Origin: Poronia punctata
Taxonomy: Eukaryota; Ascomycota; Sordariomycetes; Xylariales; Xylariaceae
Assembly: GCA_022579005.1 (NCBI GenBank)
Contig: MU401606.1
Location: 1-64,000 of the forward strand
DNA: 64,000 bases
Reading direction: 5' to 3'
Shown here: piece by piece, positions 1-14,300 of the stretch
Numbering within the stretch: the first letter of the stretch is position 1
Layout: each line of letters opens with the position of its first letter
The notes under the pieces: generated by a model
Database searches by the model: none
What the model saw: the letters and a program-made list of their open reading frames with translations, nothing else
Told to the model about the DNA's origin: nothing
Made by a program: the position numbers and the translations under genes

Positions 1-505
1 GTTAATAAAAATATATTATTAGTAGCTAGTAGCATGCTAAACTTTATTTTATACGTTTAAAAGCAAGTATATATGCTTTTTAGTTTATTTATTAATTTTT
101 TAAAAATTATAGCATATATGCTATATAACCTTTTTATTATATTTAAAAAAGTTTTTATTTAGCATAATAGCTTTTAAAGCTTTTTTTAAAGTTAAAAGCA
201 ATAATAATCTTTATAAACTTTTGCTTTTTTAAATATAAATGCTAAAGTAAGCTTTAATAAAGTTATAAAGCGTACGTTTTTATAAAAAGCTATATTTTTA
301 TAGCAATAGCTTAATAAGTATATTATTACTAATATTAATATAGTATTTAGTTTTAGCTATAATGTTTATATATTATTTTTTAAAATTAAATAAGCTTAAA
401 AATCTTTTTATATACTAGTTTAATAACGCTTAAATTTTAAAGTTTTAAAGTATTACTTTATACTACTTAACTTTTATTATTAACTTTATAACGCTTAGTA
501 TATAA
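1..505. repeat. AT-rich RIP-mutated repeat, left flank of LTR element 1
   Basis: The stretch is almost all A and T, with no usable reading frame. The part from about 209 to 480 resembles 50383-50620 in the same orientation; both contain TTTTGCTTTTTTAAATATA and later AAGCTATATTTTTATA. It is therefore a copy of a dispersed repeat. LTR element 1 begins just after it, behind the target duplication at 506-510, so this repeat was probably the insertion target and continues at 7629. The repeat class could not be identified. Confidence 0.6.
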
Positions 506-510
506 GTTAT

Positions 511-819
511 TGTAATAGAAAGGTAGTCCTTACATATATTAATCTAATTAATCCTATAAACATAAAATAAACCTATTAATCTAATAGTTATAAGACTGTA
601 CTTACTACCCTTTTATTAAAGGCTTATAGCAAGAGGTAATAGCTATAATTAAACTTTAAGCAAAGGCTATAGTAAAGCTTTAAAATAAAGGAAATATAAA
701 TAAGTATAAACAATACTATACTATATATTTTAATTTCTAGTTTTTTACCTTTAAATTTTATTATTAATATAAAACATATATTAGTTTTTATACTAGTTAT
801 TTTTTTTAACTTTATTATA
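511..819 (+). repeat. 5' LTR of element 1
   Basis: This is 309 bp, starts TGTAATAG and ends CTTTATTATA. It pairs along its whole length with 7315-7623; most differences between the two copies are C/T or G/A, as expected from RIP. It is less mutated than the interior, keeping stretches such as AGGTAGTCC and GACTGTACTTACTACCC. Confidence 0.87.
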
Positions 820-3800
820 ATTTAAAAGTTATTATATTAACTATTTAAAAAAACTTTAATTATCTTACTATTTAACTACTTAATATAACAAAATTAACTA
901 AATTAAATATAATAAATATTTAGTTTTTAAACCTTTTTAATACTATGCTAAATAAAGTATACTTTTTAGTTATATAGTTTAATAATTAATGTATTATTAA
1001 AGCTAGATAATAAGTTTAGTTTAATTTAAATAATTTTTAAAGCATAAAACTTTAAAATTTAATAAAATATAAAAAACTAATATAACGTATATTTAAAAAC
1101 TTTATTTATTTTACCTATAAAAAACTAATAACTTTATATATAAAGGAATATAAATAAAACAAAAATGCAAAGTTTTAAAAAATAAACGCAGCCCTTATAT
1201 TTTTTAACTATTTTATAAAAGTAATAAGCAATAAAATATTTGCTAAAGCCCGGTTTTTAGTAATAAAAAAACAAATAAATTAAAATTTATAAATATAAGT
1301 AAAAACTAATGCTGCCTATTATATAAAAAAAAAGCAAACTTTTATAGTACTATTTAAAGCTATAACCTTTAATGCTATTTAAGCATATTTAAATTTTTAA
1401 AAATTAATAAATAAAGAAAAATTTACTAAGATAGCAAACAAAAATCTTAAAGCTATATACTAAAAATTTAAGTATAAATTGTTAACAATATAAGCAGCAC
1501 TTTTTATTATTAAAAATTTGCATAATATAGCAATAAACTTAAATAAAAATATATTAAAAATGTAAGCTTAAGCTATTAAGTTTAGTTAAGCCTTTTAAAA
1601 TCAAAATTTTAAAAAAAAACACATTATTAGTATAGCTTAGCAAAAAAAAGTATAAAAATTAAAAAAAACTAATATAGCTTTAAAAAACTAAATTATAACT
1701 ATAGCTGCTGTTGCTTTAAACTAATTTTATTAGTTTACTTTAAAATTTAATAAATTTTATAAATTTAAAACAAAAAATAAATAAATAGCAAAAATAAACT
1801 TATTTTCTATTTTTATTAGTAATAAAGCAAATAAAAAACTTAAAGTTTAATTTAAGTATTAGTATATACTATTAAAAAGGAAACTAAAATAAAATTATAA
1901 TTATTTTACTAATAATGCTAACAAGATTACCTACATTGCTAGTTAAATAAGCAAAACTATAGCTAAAAAATTAATAGCTTTTATTTTTTTAAAAAAAAAA
2001 AAAAAACCGATTTTAAAAATATTAGCTAAAGTGTTAAACTACTTATACTAACAATATTATAACTTAAATAAATATAAAATAGCTTAAATTAAGTACTAAA
2101 ATTTTAAAATAGCTAATAAAAACAAATTTAGCAATTTTAAGATTTAGTTTACTAAATAAGCTAGCTAAGCTTAGGTCTTTTTATTTAAGTTTAAGTATAA
2201 TATATATAATAAGCTTTTAAACTATTTAAACGTTTTTTGTTTACTAAAAAAAATTAACTTAACTATTACTTTTATATAATATTATAAGTATACTTAGATT
2301 TTTAATTATTAATAGTATAAAAACTTTATTAATAAATAAAAAATTAACTTACTTAAAAACAAGAAATTTAAGTTTAAAAAAAAAGTACTAATTAAATTTA
2401 AACAACTTAATGCTAAACTTAAAACTGCAAAACAAACTAAAAAATTTAGTAGTTAAAAAATAAAAACAAACTATTATAGTATTTTTTGCTTTAAAAATAA
2501 AAAAAGTAAAACATTTATATATGCTAAACCTAACTTTAAACAAGCTAAGCTATTAATTATAAAAAAGCAATGCTTTACTTATTATAAACAAAGCTACTAA
2601 AGCAGTAATTATTTTTAAAAAGTAAAATTTAAACGTTTAAGTGCTGCTTAAGTTAGTATAATTATTGCTAAAGCTATAAAAACAAAAGTACTAAAAAAAT
2701 AAAAAAAAAAAGTAGCTTAAAAAAACTAAACTTTTATTTTAAGCAAAGTATTATATTAGCTTTAAAAATAAAAACATATTAAAGTATTTTATTTAACTTT
2801 TTAAAAAACTTTTTTAAAAAGAATCTTTTAATAATTAACTATACTATAATAAATAATAAATATATATTAAGTACTAAAGCTTTTATAAATATAAAAACAA
2901 ACTTATATTTTTTACTAAATATAAGTTTTGCTACTAAAACGTTAAAGTACTTATAAGCTAAAAAAATTAAAAACTTTAAGCTTGCTTTAGTAGCTAAATA
3001 TAATAGCAAAAAATTATAATTAATTAACTAAGCTTTATAAGCTTATTTAAAAATTTAAAAATAAGTTTTGCAAAATATACTATTTTTTATTGTTAATATA
3101 AAGCATAACATAATTATTAAAAAGAAGTTTTTTTAGTATTATAATATTTTAGTTAATTTATACTATTAACGCTTACTATTTTTTAATAATTAAAAACTAG
3201 CATACTAACTACTAAAAATTGCTATAAATTTAGTAAGTAACTTTTTTTTATATTTTAAAGCTTAAGCTAACATTTATTAATAAGATTATTTAATAAATAA
3301 AAAAAATAAAAAGCAACGTAAAAGGTAAATAACTTATAAATAAAAAAATAAGTTTATTTTTTTAATTTAAAAACATATTTGCAAGTTATAATATACTTAA
3401 CTAAAAGAATTAAACTAATTACTAAATATAAAGCTAAACTAACTAGTTATAATATTAAAACCTTTTAAAGCTTAAAAAGAAAACTTAGGTATAAACTAAA
3501 TATAGTAAAAATATAACTTAATAAAACAAATTTTAAATAAAAAAAACTATAAGCTTTTTTTAAAATATAACTAAAAAAAGACAAAAAACTAAATATTTAA
3601 TAAATATAAATATTTAATTTTTAATAATACTTATAAGCCTTATTAGCTAAAATATAACTACTATAGCTAATATAAGCATTAACTGCTTTAAATATTTACT
3701 TTTATTATAAAAGCCTTTATATTATTTATTAAGCAAAATAAAACAAAATATTATATTTTCTCTTTATATAAAATAAACTAAGTTATTTAATACTATAAAA

Positions 3801-6800
3801 AAAATGCTTTTTTTTAATTAGCAAGACTTATAAGATTTAGTAAAAAAAGTAGTACTAAGTTAATACTATAAGCATTTAAACGTATTTAGCAAAGCATTAT
3901 TAAATAAAATACTACTAAAGCAAATAAAAGTAAACTACTACATTATTATAAATAAAAAACCTAAGTCTTTAAAATATAGTTTTTTATATAAAATAACTTT
4001 AAAAAAAGCAAAAATATATTATAACTACATTTAAAATAACTTATAAAAAGGCTTTATTAAACTAACTATAATATTATAGGCTGCTTTTATTTTTTTTGCT
4101 TAAAAAAAAACAGATTTTTTTAACTATATATAAACTATTATAAATTAAATATACTAACTTAAAAAAACTAGTACTTTTTTTTATTAATTAATAAGACTTT
4201 AACTTAGTTAGCTTAAGCTAAAATATATATTAAAATAAATATTTATTAAGCTTTTTATAAAATTTAAATAGCTAAAAAAAATAAAAATCTAATTGCTTTT
4301 AAAACTAGATATAGTGCTTATAAATTTAAAGTTTTACTTTTTAGGTTAACTAATAAACTAGCAACTTTTTAAAAGTTTATTAACAATATATTATATAAAT
4401 ATTTAAACATATTTTATATTGCATATATTAATAATATTTTAATTTATTTAAATAATAAGTTAAAATATTAATATTATAAATTTTAAGTACTTAACTGCTT
4501 ATAAAAAATAAGATTATAAGCTAATATTAAAAAATGCAAATTTTATATAATAAAAACTAAGTTTTTAAAATTTATTATAAGTACTAAAAGTATTAAAGTT
4601 AACTAAAAGAAAGTTAAAGTTATAAAGTATTAAAATTTACTTATAAACAAGAAAAAAGCTAACTTAAAAAAAGTCTGCTTATTTTTAAAATTTTGCAACT
4701 TTTATTAACAATTTATTTAAAACTATAAAAAAATAGCAAAGCTATTAAACAACTTAACTAGTACTGCATTAATAAAAAAATAAATATAAAAATATTAAAA
4801 TATATTTAATATACTTTAAATTATGCTAACTAAAGCTTTTATTTTTTATTATTTTTTATTTAAAGCTAAAACCTTAGTAAAAATAAATATATTTAATAAA
4901 GTAGCTATAAGTATTTTCTTATAAAAAAATAATCTGTTTAATAATTAAAAACTTATTACTTTTTATTTTAAGTTGCTATATAAAGCAAAGCTTAACTATA
5001 AAATTTATAATAAAAAAATATTAGCTATTATAAAAGCGCTATTGTGCTAAAAAGCTAAATTAATAAGTTTGCAAGATTATAAGCCGTTTATAGTACTAAT
5101 AAACTACTTTATACTAAAATACTTTATAGTTAAGTAAGTATTTAACTTTTATTAAGCTAAATAAGCTAAGCTTATTTTTTAATATAACTTTATTATTACT
5201 TATAAGCTAAGATTTAAAAATATTTTAGTAAACATTTTATTACGTTTAAAAAAGAACTTAAAAACTTAAAAAAAAAAAAAATAAATAACGTACTATAGCT
5301 TTATTTAAACCTATTACTTAAAACTTACTTAAAACACTTATAAAATTTATTATATATATAATAAAAAATTAAATAATACTAAACGTATTTAGCGTTGTTT
5401 TAATAAACTTTATTATATAAGCTAACAAAATAAACCCTAATTTAAAAGATTTAAAAAGCAAAGCTTAAAAGCTAAAACTATTAAATTAGTTTATATTAAG
5501 TAAACTATTGCTATATAAAGGCTATTTAATAGTTTTAAATATTAATAACTTTTAAACTAAATTAATTTAAAAAGCATATATTTAAATAGCTACTACTTAC
5601 TTAAAACGTAAAAAAACAAAAAAGCTAGTTACTTAGCGCTACTAGTAAAAAGGACTATATAGCAATATTAACTAATATATAGCTAATTGCTTTTATAAAG
5701 CTGCAAAAGTTTTAAAAAATAAGTTTTTAAGTAAATTAACTTTATTGCTAATATTTAAGTATTTATAGTAACATTTAATTATAAACTTTAAAAGTTTTTT
5801 TTAAAATAAGCAAAAATATAATAACGCTTTTATAGTTATAAATATACTATTTAAAGCTTTTTAAACTACTTTATATAAAAATATAGTAATAGCTTAAAAC
5901 GTTACTTAAATATTTTATTAAAAACTATACTATTTTTTTAAATAGCTAAAAAGCTTTACTAGTAATTAAAAATTATAGTTTATTTTTAATTTTATAAATA
6001 AATTATTTAAAATTTATAAAATTAAGCTAAATTTTACTACTATAAGTTATAAACAAATAGCAAAACAAGCTAAAATAATAAACTAATACTTTAAACAACG
6101 TTTATATTTTTATATAAGTTACTTTTAAAATAATTAAACTAAAAGATTGCTAGTAATAAACGCAGTTTAAATATTAATGCTATATAAATTATTAAGCAAA
6201 CTGTTACTAAAAAAAGTAATTATAAGTAAACTAATAAAAATAAGTTTTAATTAAAAATTTAAAATTAAAAAACTTGCTTATTTAACTTTAATAAAGTAAG
6301 TAACTAAATAGCAAGCTTAAAACTTTGCTACTTAAATATAATAGTATATAAAAGCTGCATATAAAGCTATTTAATAAGCATAAAATTAAATAATTATATA
6401 AGCTAATTAATACTATTAAAACTTAAATTTTATAGTTAAAAATTTAATATATATTATTAAAAAAACTAAAACTTAAACTAACTATTTAAGTAATAAACTT
6501 AACTATTTTATAACTTAAAAGCATTACTATATTTTTAAAAAAAAGCTAAAATATACATTTTAATTAAATTTCTTATTAATATAAAAAAGTAACTAATAGT
6601 TTTATGCTAACTGCTTATAAAAATATTTAAATATTTTGCTTTTAAAATAAAAGCTACCTTGCTTATTTAGTAAAGTAGTTAATAACTTATTAAAAAATAA
6701 AAAATAAAAAGTTAAACAAATTTTATTATTTTAAATTTAATATAGTTAGCTATTTTATTAAGTATTATAAAAAGGTTAGAATTTAAATAATATATAGTAC

Positions 6801-7300
6801 TTAGCGTTAGATTTTTAAAATATACTTATTAAGTTATATTAGTTTTATAAAGCTTATTTAATAAAACTAAAATTTTTAGTTTATTTAAAAAAATAGTTAT
6901 AAGCTATAAAGAAAAATATTTATTTAAAATTATATAAAAATAATAACTACTTATAATACTAAAAAACAAATCTTATTTAACGTTATAAGTAAAAAAAAAA
7001 GCAGCATAAAACCTTAAATATTTAATAAATATAAATATTTAGTTTTTAATAAAGTACTTTTAAATTAATAAAACTATTTACTATATAAGCTTAAATTAAA
7101 GTTAAATATTTTAAAAATTAACTATTAGCGTAATTAAAAAAAATATAAAAATTAAAAGCTTTTACTAATTAACTAATAGCGTATGCTAAAAGTACCTCTT
7201 TACTGCTTAAAAGTATTAGTTTTTGCTACGTTACCTATTTAATTTTAGGCGCAATTAATAAGAAAATAGCAGATTTTTAAATTTAAGGCAAATTTCTTTT
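820..7300 (+). pseudogene. gag-pol remnant of LTR element 1
   Basis: The coding interior is destroyed by C-to-T type mutation, but domain traces remain. At 2571-2612 the codons read C-F-T-Y-Y-K-Q-S-Y-stop, the expected RIP product of a CX2CX4HX4C zinc knuckle. At 4421-4453 they read AYINNILIYL, a reverse transcriptase YxDD box with both Asp turned to Asn. Around 4985-5130, LNYKIYNKKILAIIKALL matches the RNase H region of gypsy elements. Around 5765-5880, HLIINFKSFF and IVINILFKAF match the start of an integrase core with catalytic Asp changed to Asn. No frame stays open across any of these domains, so no product is expected. Confidence 0.8.
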
Positions 7301-7314
7301 TGCAAGAAGGAGAT
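7301..7314 (+). other. Polypurine tract of LTR element 1
   Basis: The purine-rich run (TGCAAGAAGGAGAT) ends where the 3' LTR starts. Its position and composition fit a plus-strand primer site, and it is one of the few G-rich runs left in the element. Confidence 0.65.
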
Positions 7315-7623
7315 TATAATAAAAAAGTAATCTTTATATATATTAATCTAATTAATCTTATAAATATAAAATAAACTTGTTAATTTAATAGTTATAAAAC
7401 TGTACTTACTACTTTTTTATTAAAAGCTTATAATAAAAGGTAATAGCTATAATTAAACTTTAAGCAAAGGCTATAGTAAAGCCCTAAAATAAAAAAAATA
7501 TAAATAAGTATAAACAATACTATACTATATATCTTAGTTTTTAGTTCTTTACTTTTAAATTTTATTGTTAACATAAAACATATATTAGTTTTTATACTAG
7601 TTGTTTTTTTTAACCCTATTATA
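7315..7623 (+). repeat. 3' LTR of element 1
   Basis: This is 309 bp, the same length as the 5' LTR, and is followed directly by GTTAT, the copy of the target site that also precedes the 5' LTR. The terminal TG is TA here, a G-to-A change of the RIP kind. Confidence 0.87.
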
Positions 7624-7628
7624 GTTAT

Positions 7629-10440
7629 ACTTATTTAAATTAGCTTTAAAATACTTAAGTAAGCTAATTTTAAGCTTATAGCTACAATATTATATATTAG
7701 TATTATTATAAGCTTATTTTTAAAGTTTATAAATATAATAATTTTAAATTAGCTATATATTATAAATACGCTATTTTACTTATAAAATTTCTACTTACTA
7801 ATAATTAATTTACTAAAAAACGTACTATTTAGTATTACGCTACTAGTTACTAACTATTTGCTTAATTTATAATTATTTATATTAATTTATTTTACTTTAA
7901 CTTTATAGTTTTTTACTACTTACAAGCTTTAACCTTTTACTTTATATATTTAGCTTTTGCGCTAAAAATTATAAAGCTTTAGCTATACTATAAAGCTTTT
8001 AAAAATATAATAATAAGTATATTTTTAGTTAAAAAATACTATAAAAGCGCTTTTATTATTAAGCATAGCTTTAAAAATGTTATAATAGTTAAAGTAACTA
8101 TTATATAACTTTTTTTATTTTTATTTTAGTTATAGTTTATTTACACTTTTATTTTATTAAATTAATAAAATAAAGCTATTTTATTAGTTATTTATTACTA
8201 TAATAGCTTATTTAAAAATATTACGCTTTTTATTACTATTAAGCTATTATTTTAATATAATATTGCTTTTATTACCTTTATTGTTTAGCTTATTAGCTTA
8301 ATAGCTATTAAAACAAGTTTTTTTATATAGTTTTTAACTATTTATAAGCTTATAAGCTTATTTATATATTATGCTTTTAATAGTTACTATACAGCTTTTT
8401 TAAAAAAGCTTAATATTTTAGCAGTTTTATATAAGTATTTTATTACGTTTTTTTTTAAACTAGCAGTTAGCTATTATATAGCTTTTTTTACTATAGCTAT
8501 AATATATTAGTTATTTACTTTTAGCTACAAAACCATTTTTTATATTATTAGTTTTTTTATAAATATAACTTATATTATAGTTATTATATTAAAAGTTAAA
8601 AATAGTTAATTAAAATTTTTTTATTAAGTTATTATTATTATTAGTATAGCTTAAATAAACATTTATTATATTTGCTAAATTTAATATAAGCAAAAGCTTT
8701 TTAGTTAAATTAAGCTTATATATAATTACTTTAACGTTTATATAAGCAATAAGCTTTGCTTAACGTACTATTTTTTTAACTATTTAGCTATTATTAAGTA
8801 TGTTTATTATTAAATAAAAGTATACTTAAATAAAAAATAACTTATTATAAATTTTATTATAAATAACTTTTTAAGTTTATAATATATATATTATATTTAA
8901 TAATAAGCTAAAAAATGCTTTTTTTATACGCTATATAAAAGTAATTATAGTTTTATTAAGCTTATATATAAAGTTTATAAATAATATAAATAGCTTATAT
9001 AAAGTATTATTTTTGCTTATAATTTATATTATACTTTTAAGTAAGTTAACTTATTTAAATATAGTTTAATAGTATAAAAAGTTTATTAATAACTTAAAAT
9101 TGCTTTTTATTTTTATTATAATATAAGTTACTTATAGCTAATATAGTACTAGCGTATATTATACCTAGTATTAAATTTTTTATAGCTTTAAAAATACTAT
9201 ATAATTAGTATAAACAAAGCATAACTATAGCAAAATAATAACTTTATCTTTTGCTTTATAAGCTTTAAAATATATTGCGTTAGCTTAAAAAAAGCATTAA
9301 AAAACGCTTTTTTAATAGCTACTTTTTATTTTATTGCTATTATATAAGCATTTTAGTTTTTATATAAATTTAAAGTGCTATTTAGTAGCTATATTTTATT
9401 TAATATATTTTTAAGTTTTTAAAAGTATTAAAGCGTTATAAATTTAATGCTAGTATAGCTTTTTAAACTATTATTTAGTATTATAACACTTTTACTATTG
9501 CTTTACTAGCTTAGCTTATTATAATAACTATATAAGTTATTATAAGTTTGCTTAGTTAAAAATAAATAGCGTATATTTTGCATACTTTTTTTACCTTTTA
9601 AATAAAGTTTAAAAGCTAGTTTGCTTTAATATAAAAGTATAAACAGCAGTGCTATAATAGTTGCTATATTTATTATATATATACTTTAAGTTTTAGTAAG
9701 TATAGTTAGCAATATTATTATAAATATAGTAGCTATAATATTATTACTTTTTTTATAAACGCTTAATTATTAGCTTAAAAGTATTTATATAGTAAAGTGT
9801 TAATTATATAACTTTAGCTTTATTATTATTATTTAATTATTTGTTACTTTTTTTATATTATTTATTTTAGTATAAGCATTTGCTATTTTTTTGCTACTTT
9901 TTAAAAGCTAATTATTATACTATTAACTATTTTTTTAAGTTTTTAATACTTAGTATTAATTTATACTTTATAAGCTTTACGCTTACTATAATTAATGCTT
10001 ATAATATTTAATACTTAATTTATTTTAATATATATATAGCTATTATTAGCTTATAATTTATTAACTATATTATATAGTTTATTAACATATTTTTTAGTTT
10101 TTACATTTAAATAGTAGTAGCTTGCTATAATAGTTATATTATTAACGTTTACTAGTAAAAGTTTAAAGTAAAAGCAGTTTTTAAAAGTTATGCTGCTTAA
10201 GTTACTTTTACTTTAAAAATTAGTATTAGCTATATTATAAGCGTTATTAATACTATTAAATTAATAAAAAGTAAAAGATTTTTAATAATTTTAAAAATTT
10301 TAAAAATAACTATTTGCTTGCTATAAAGCTATATAAATATATATTTATACTTTTAGTTTTATAGTATTAACGTAGTTTAATATACTAATTAAAGTATATA
10401 AACTTATATTAACTAGTATAAAAAACCTATTAATATATTA
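7629..10440. repeat. AT-rich RIP-mutated repeat, right flank of element 1
   Basis: About 2.8 kb of very AT-rich DNA without any open frame over 60 codons. It is the presumed continuation of the repeat at 1-505 after interruption by LTR element 1. No LTR pair or inverted termini could be found in it, and no protein motif was clear on either strand. Its right edge fades into normal composition near 10500. Confidence 0.5.
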
Positions 10441-10830
10441 TATATGAAATAAAATAAAATAAAAGTATTTAAAAGTTTAAAATATATAAAATATAAGTAA
10501 ATACTATACCTAGTACCTACTTTTAGTTGTTTTACATTGTCCTTTATATATTAGTACCCTTATCCTATGTAGTCTACTTATCCTTGCAACCAGCGGATCT
10601 ACAAAAGTAGGGGAAGCGCAAGTTACCTCGGTACATGAAATATGTCACCAGCAATCTACAGATGACCTACGAGTACCTCTTACAAGTATAGAAGTGAGTA
10701 CATGCAGTAGCACCGCGTTATCTAGATATATACCTATATACACATATTTGCTCGTGCACAATTAGAATTCTTAGTAATTGTTATAGCTTTTACTTGCATA
10801 TGCCGGACATAAGGGTATTTTATGTATAAA
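10441..10830. other. Unmutated spacer between two RIP blocks
   Basis: A short stretch of normal base composition (clearest at 10500-10810) lies between two AT-rich transposon blocks. It holds no gene, RNA or repeat that I can see. It contains one TACGAGTA octamer (near 10665), the motif concentrated at 40.5-45.2 kb. It looks like remaining single-copy host DNA. Confidence 0.6.
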
Positions 10831-11089
10831 ATAGAAAAAAGCTTATTAACTTTAAATTAGGTGCTATATATAATTATAGTTTAAAAGTTCTAAGCAAGCT
10901 TTATATTGCTATATATTACTAATAAAATATATTATTTTTAATATTATATATTATATTTAATTTAATAGCAAAAAAGATTTTAAATAGTATATAATATGTT
11001 TTTTAAAAGGGCTTTTTTATAGTATAGCCTAGTACTTAGTATATTATTTATAAGCTATAATAAAGGCTATAATATATTATAATATAAAA
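10831..11089. repeat. AT-rich RIP-mutated sequence left of LTR element 2
   Basis: Short AT-rich stretch with no coding signal. It carries a TAGTATAGCCTAG string (near 11020) that recurs near 18955 on the other side of element 2, so both flanks may belong to one older repeat interrupted by element 2. Confidence 0.45.
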
Positions 11090-11335
11090 AGTTATAAATT
11101 GGTTAATAGCAGTATAGCTAATTAGGTAGCTTATAGCTATTACCTTTTTTAAATAGTAAATATAAGGGCTTATACTTATAAACAGCTATAGCTTTACTAG
11201 TTAGTGCACATATAGGTTTGCACCTTTAACAAGAGCTTAAAAGCTTTTTTTTCTTTTTTTCTTTACTTTAAAAGTTTTAGCAATAAATTAAGTTACTTTT
11301 AAAAGCTTTGCTTTTTTTATAACTTAATTATAACA
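11090..11335 (+). repeat. 5' LTR of element 2
   Basis: It pairs over its full length with 17640-17885. The centre is spared from mutation: GTGCACATATAGGTTTGCAC and CACCTTTAACAAGAGC are identical in both copies. The G-rich GTTATAAATTGGTTAATAGC near the start has lost Gs in the 3' copy. Confidence 0.82.
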
Positions 11336-14300
11336 ATTTTAAAGTTATTAATACTAGTTAAAAAACATAATATTTTAACTTAATAATTTAACCTAATTAA
11401 AATTAACTTAACTTAGCAATATTACGTTAGTAGCGCTGCTAAAAACTAATATTTTAGCTACTAACTAGTTATAGCTTAAAAAAATAAAAAACGTATAAAA
11501 ATGCGCATAGCTATAAAGTAACAAGCTTTAGCTAAAATATTATACTAAAATAGTAACTTTATAAAAACTATTTTTAAAATAAACAAAATTTTTTAAATAA
11601 AAGCTTGCAAACAATTTACTATACTTTTTTACTTATTTTTAAAAATAAAAAGCAAGACTTTAAGTTATATTGCTAAAAAATTTAATAATAAAAATACTTT
11701 AAAAACTTTAATAAAACAAGCTTAAATATTTAACTAATATATAGCTAAAAATACTTTTAAAAAAATACGCTATATATAAATAACTAAAAATTTTTACTAA
11801 AAAACTTATAAGCTAGTAAAAGCTTTTACTAAGCTATATATTAAAAAAACTAATAAACTTAGCTTTTTATTTATAGCGCTTATAAAAAATAAAAAAAAAG
11901 CTATTTTTAACTTTAATAGTACTATAAATATTAAAGCTTTTAATAATTTAATAAAATCTTACTTTAAAGTAGTTTTTTAAAAATTAAAAATTTAAGCTTT
12001 AATACTAATAGCATACTAAGTATAAAAAAATATTATATATTGCCTACTTACTATTAGCTAATAAACTATATTAAACCTAGTTTAATAAGCATAATACTTA
12101 GCTTACTTTAATTTAAAAAAAACTACTAAGTTAAAAGCTAAAATATAGCATTTATAAAAACAAAAAAAAAATTAAATATATAATTAAAATAAAGCTACAC
12201 CTTTGCTAACTATAAATTAAAATAAAATTATAAAATATATAACTTTAAAGCTAGTAAAAGCTTACAATAAAATTAACTACTTAAAAAACTAAATAATTAA
12301 TGCTAATTAATAAGTAATAAACCTACTAGCTTATAATAAATTAATGTTTTAAAATAACGTTTTTTTATTTATTTTTTTATGCAACTTTGCAAATTTGCAA
12401 AAATTAAAATGTTTACGTTTTATAATAACAAAAAAAAAACCAAAGTTATATTTAAAGTATAGCTATACTATATATATAATTGCTTTAAAACTAATAAAAA
12501 TTAGTTTATTAATAACTAAGCTAAACTAGCTAATATTAAAGCCTACTTAAAAAGCTTTATAGCTAAAAACTTTTAACTATATTTATAAAACAATTACTTA
12601 AATATAATAAATACGCTTATAAAGCTTTTAAACTACTTAAAAAGTAAATATAAAAACGTTAACTAAAAGCAAAACATTAAAACTAAATATTAAAAATTAA
12701 AAATAAAAAGTTTTGCTAATTATTAAACTTTTAAAAATAACTTTATATATTTAGCAAGCAAATAATAAATTTTTTATACTAAATAAAAAAAAAAGTTTTA
12801 TAATAAACTTATAGCTTATTTATAATATAAAACTATATTTTAATACTTTAATAATACTATTAATTTTAATATATTTATTTAATATTATATATAAGTAGTT
12901 TATACTTTTTAATAAAAAAATAAATATAAAATAGTATAAAAGCCTACTAATAATTTTTGCTTTAATATAATTAAACTAATATAGCTTAATACTAAAAAAA
13001 TAAATATAATTATAAAAAGCTATACTAGCAATACTAAACTATATAATAGCAGCTAACTTAGCTAACAAGTTTTTTTAAAATAATAACTTAAGCTTTTTAC
13101 TAAAAAAATAAAAACTTTAATTATTAAAAGTTATTACTTTAATTATAAAAGTTAAAAATATACTTTTTATAAGTATTTATAAAAAAAAGATAACTTTAAC
13201 TAGCAAGCACATATTTAAGCTATCTTGCTAGCTTATAGTTTTAATAACAATACTTTTTTTGCTAAAAAAAAAAAAAAAAAAACAAACTTTAAAAAAATAA
13301 CTTTAAAACAAGTTAACTTTTACTTAAAAAAAGTATTACTTAGCATTAGTATAAATAAAAAATTAAATATAGTAAATAAGTATATAAAAATTTTTTTTTT
13401 TATATTTAGCTATATACTATTAAACAATAAATCTTTTTTATAAACTAATAACATTTTAAGTAATATAAAAGCTAATATATACATAGCTATAAATATGTTT
13501 TTAGCAATAAAAATTAAAGCTAATTTTAACTTAATTATTATTATAAACTTTAATTACTAAATAGCAATAAAATTTAATAATAAAAATTATTAAAAAATAT
13601 ATAAAATACTTATAGTTATATTTTAAATAAACTAACAAACGTTTAAAAAAGTTTTTTTAATAGTTTTATATATATAATATAATATAATATTAAGCAAGCT
13701 ATAATTTGCTAAATATAAAATATTACTAAACTATAAAAACTACTAGCTACTATTTTTAAAAACTTTATTAATAAAATTTAAATACTTATTAAATAAAAGT
13801 ACTTAAATATAAATACTTAAAAAAACAAGCTTTAAACCTTTAGCTAATAATATAATATTAGCTCTTATAAAAAAAATTTCTTACTACTATACTTATTTTA
13901 ACCTAATAAAAGTTAATTTTTAAAAAATAAAAAAGGCTTTAATAATAAAAAAAAACCTACTTAAAAAAATATAAAAAATATAAAATATTTTTAATAAATA
14001 GTTATTTAATATATAAAAACTATATTAAATAAAAAAAAACAATATATTTTAATATAAAAAAAAACTAATAGTTAAACTTTACTTATTTATAGCTTTATTA
14101 TTTTAGTATATAGTTTAAGTAAATTAATTAAAAAACAAAGTTAAAATAACTAGCATAAAAAAAATTAATATAGTTATAAACAAAAAACAAATTAAAAAGT
14201 TTTTTAATAAAAAAAGCAAAAAGTTAAAAAAACAAGCTTTAAAAGTAATTTTTTTTAAATATTATAACTTACTATATACTTTTAGCAAAGTTAATTTAAA

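Larger units (their letters stand above)
511..7623 (+). mobile_element. LTR element 1: RIP-inactivated Ty3/gypsy-type retrotransposon
   Basis: Two 309-bp direct repeats (511-819 and 7315-7623) bound a 6.5-kb interior. The 5-bp target duplication GTTAT sits immediately outside both ends (506-510 and 7624-7628), which fixes the boundaries. A purine-rich tract GCAAGAAGGAGAT lies directly before the 3' LTR, as expected for plus-strand priming. Read on the plus strand, the interior shows in order a gag-type zinc knuckle remnant, reverse transcriptase, RNase H and integrase remnants. RT and RNase H precede integrase, which points to Ty3/gypsy rather than copia. Every frame is broken by stops, so the copy is dead. 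It is nested in an older AT-rich repeat (1-505 and 7629-10440). Confidence 0.88.
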
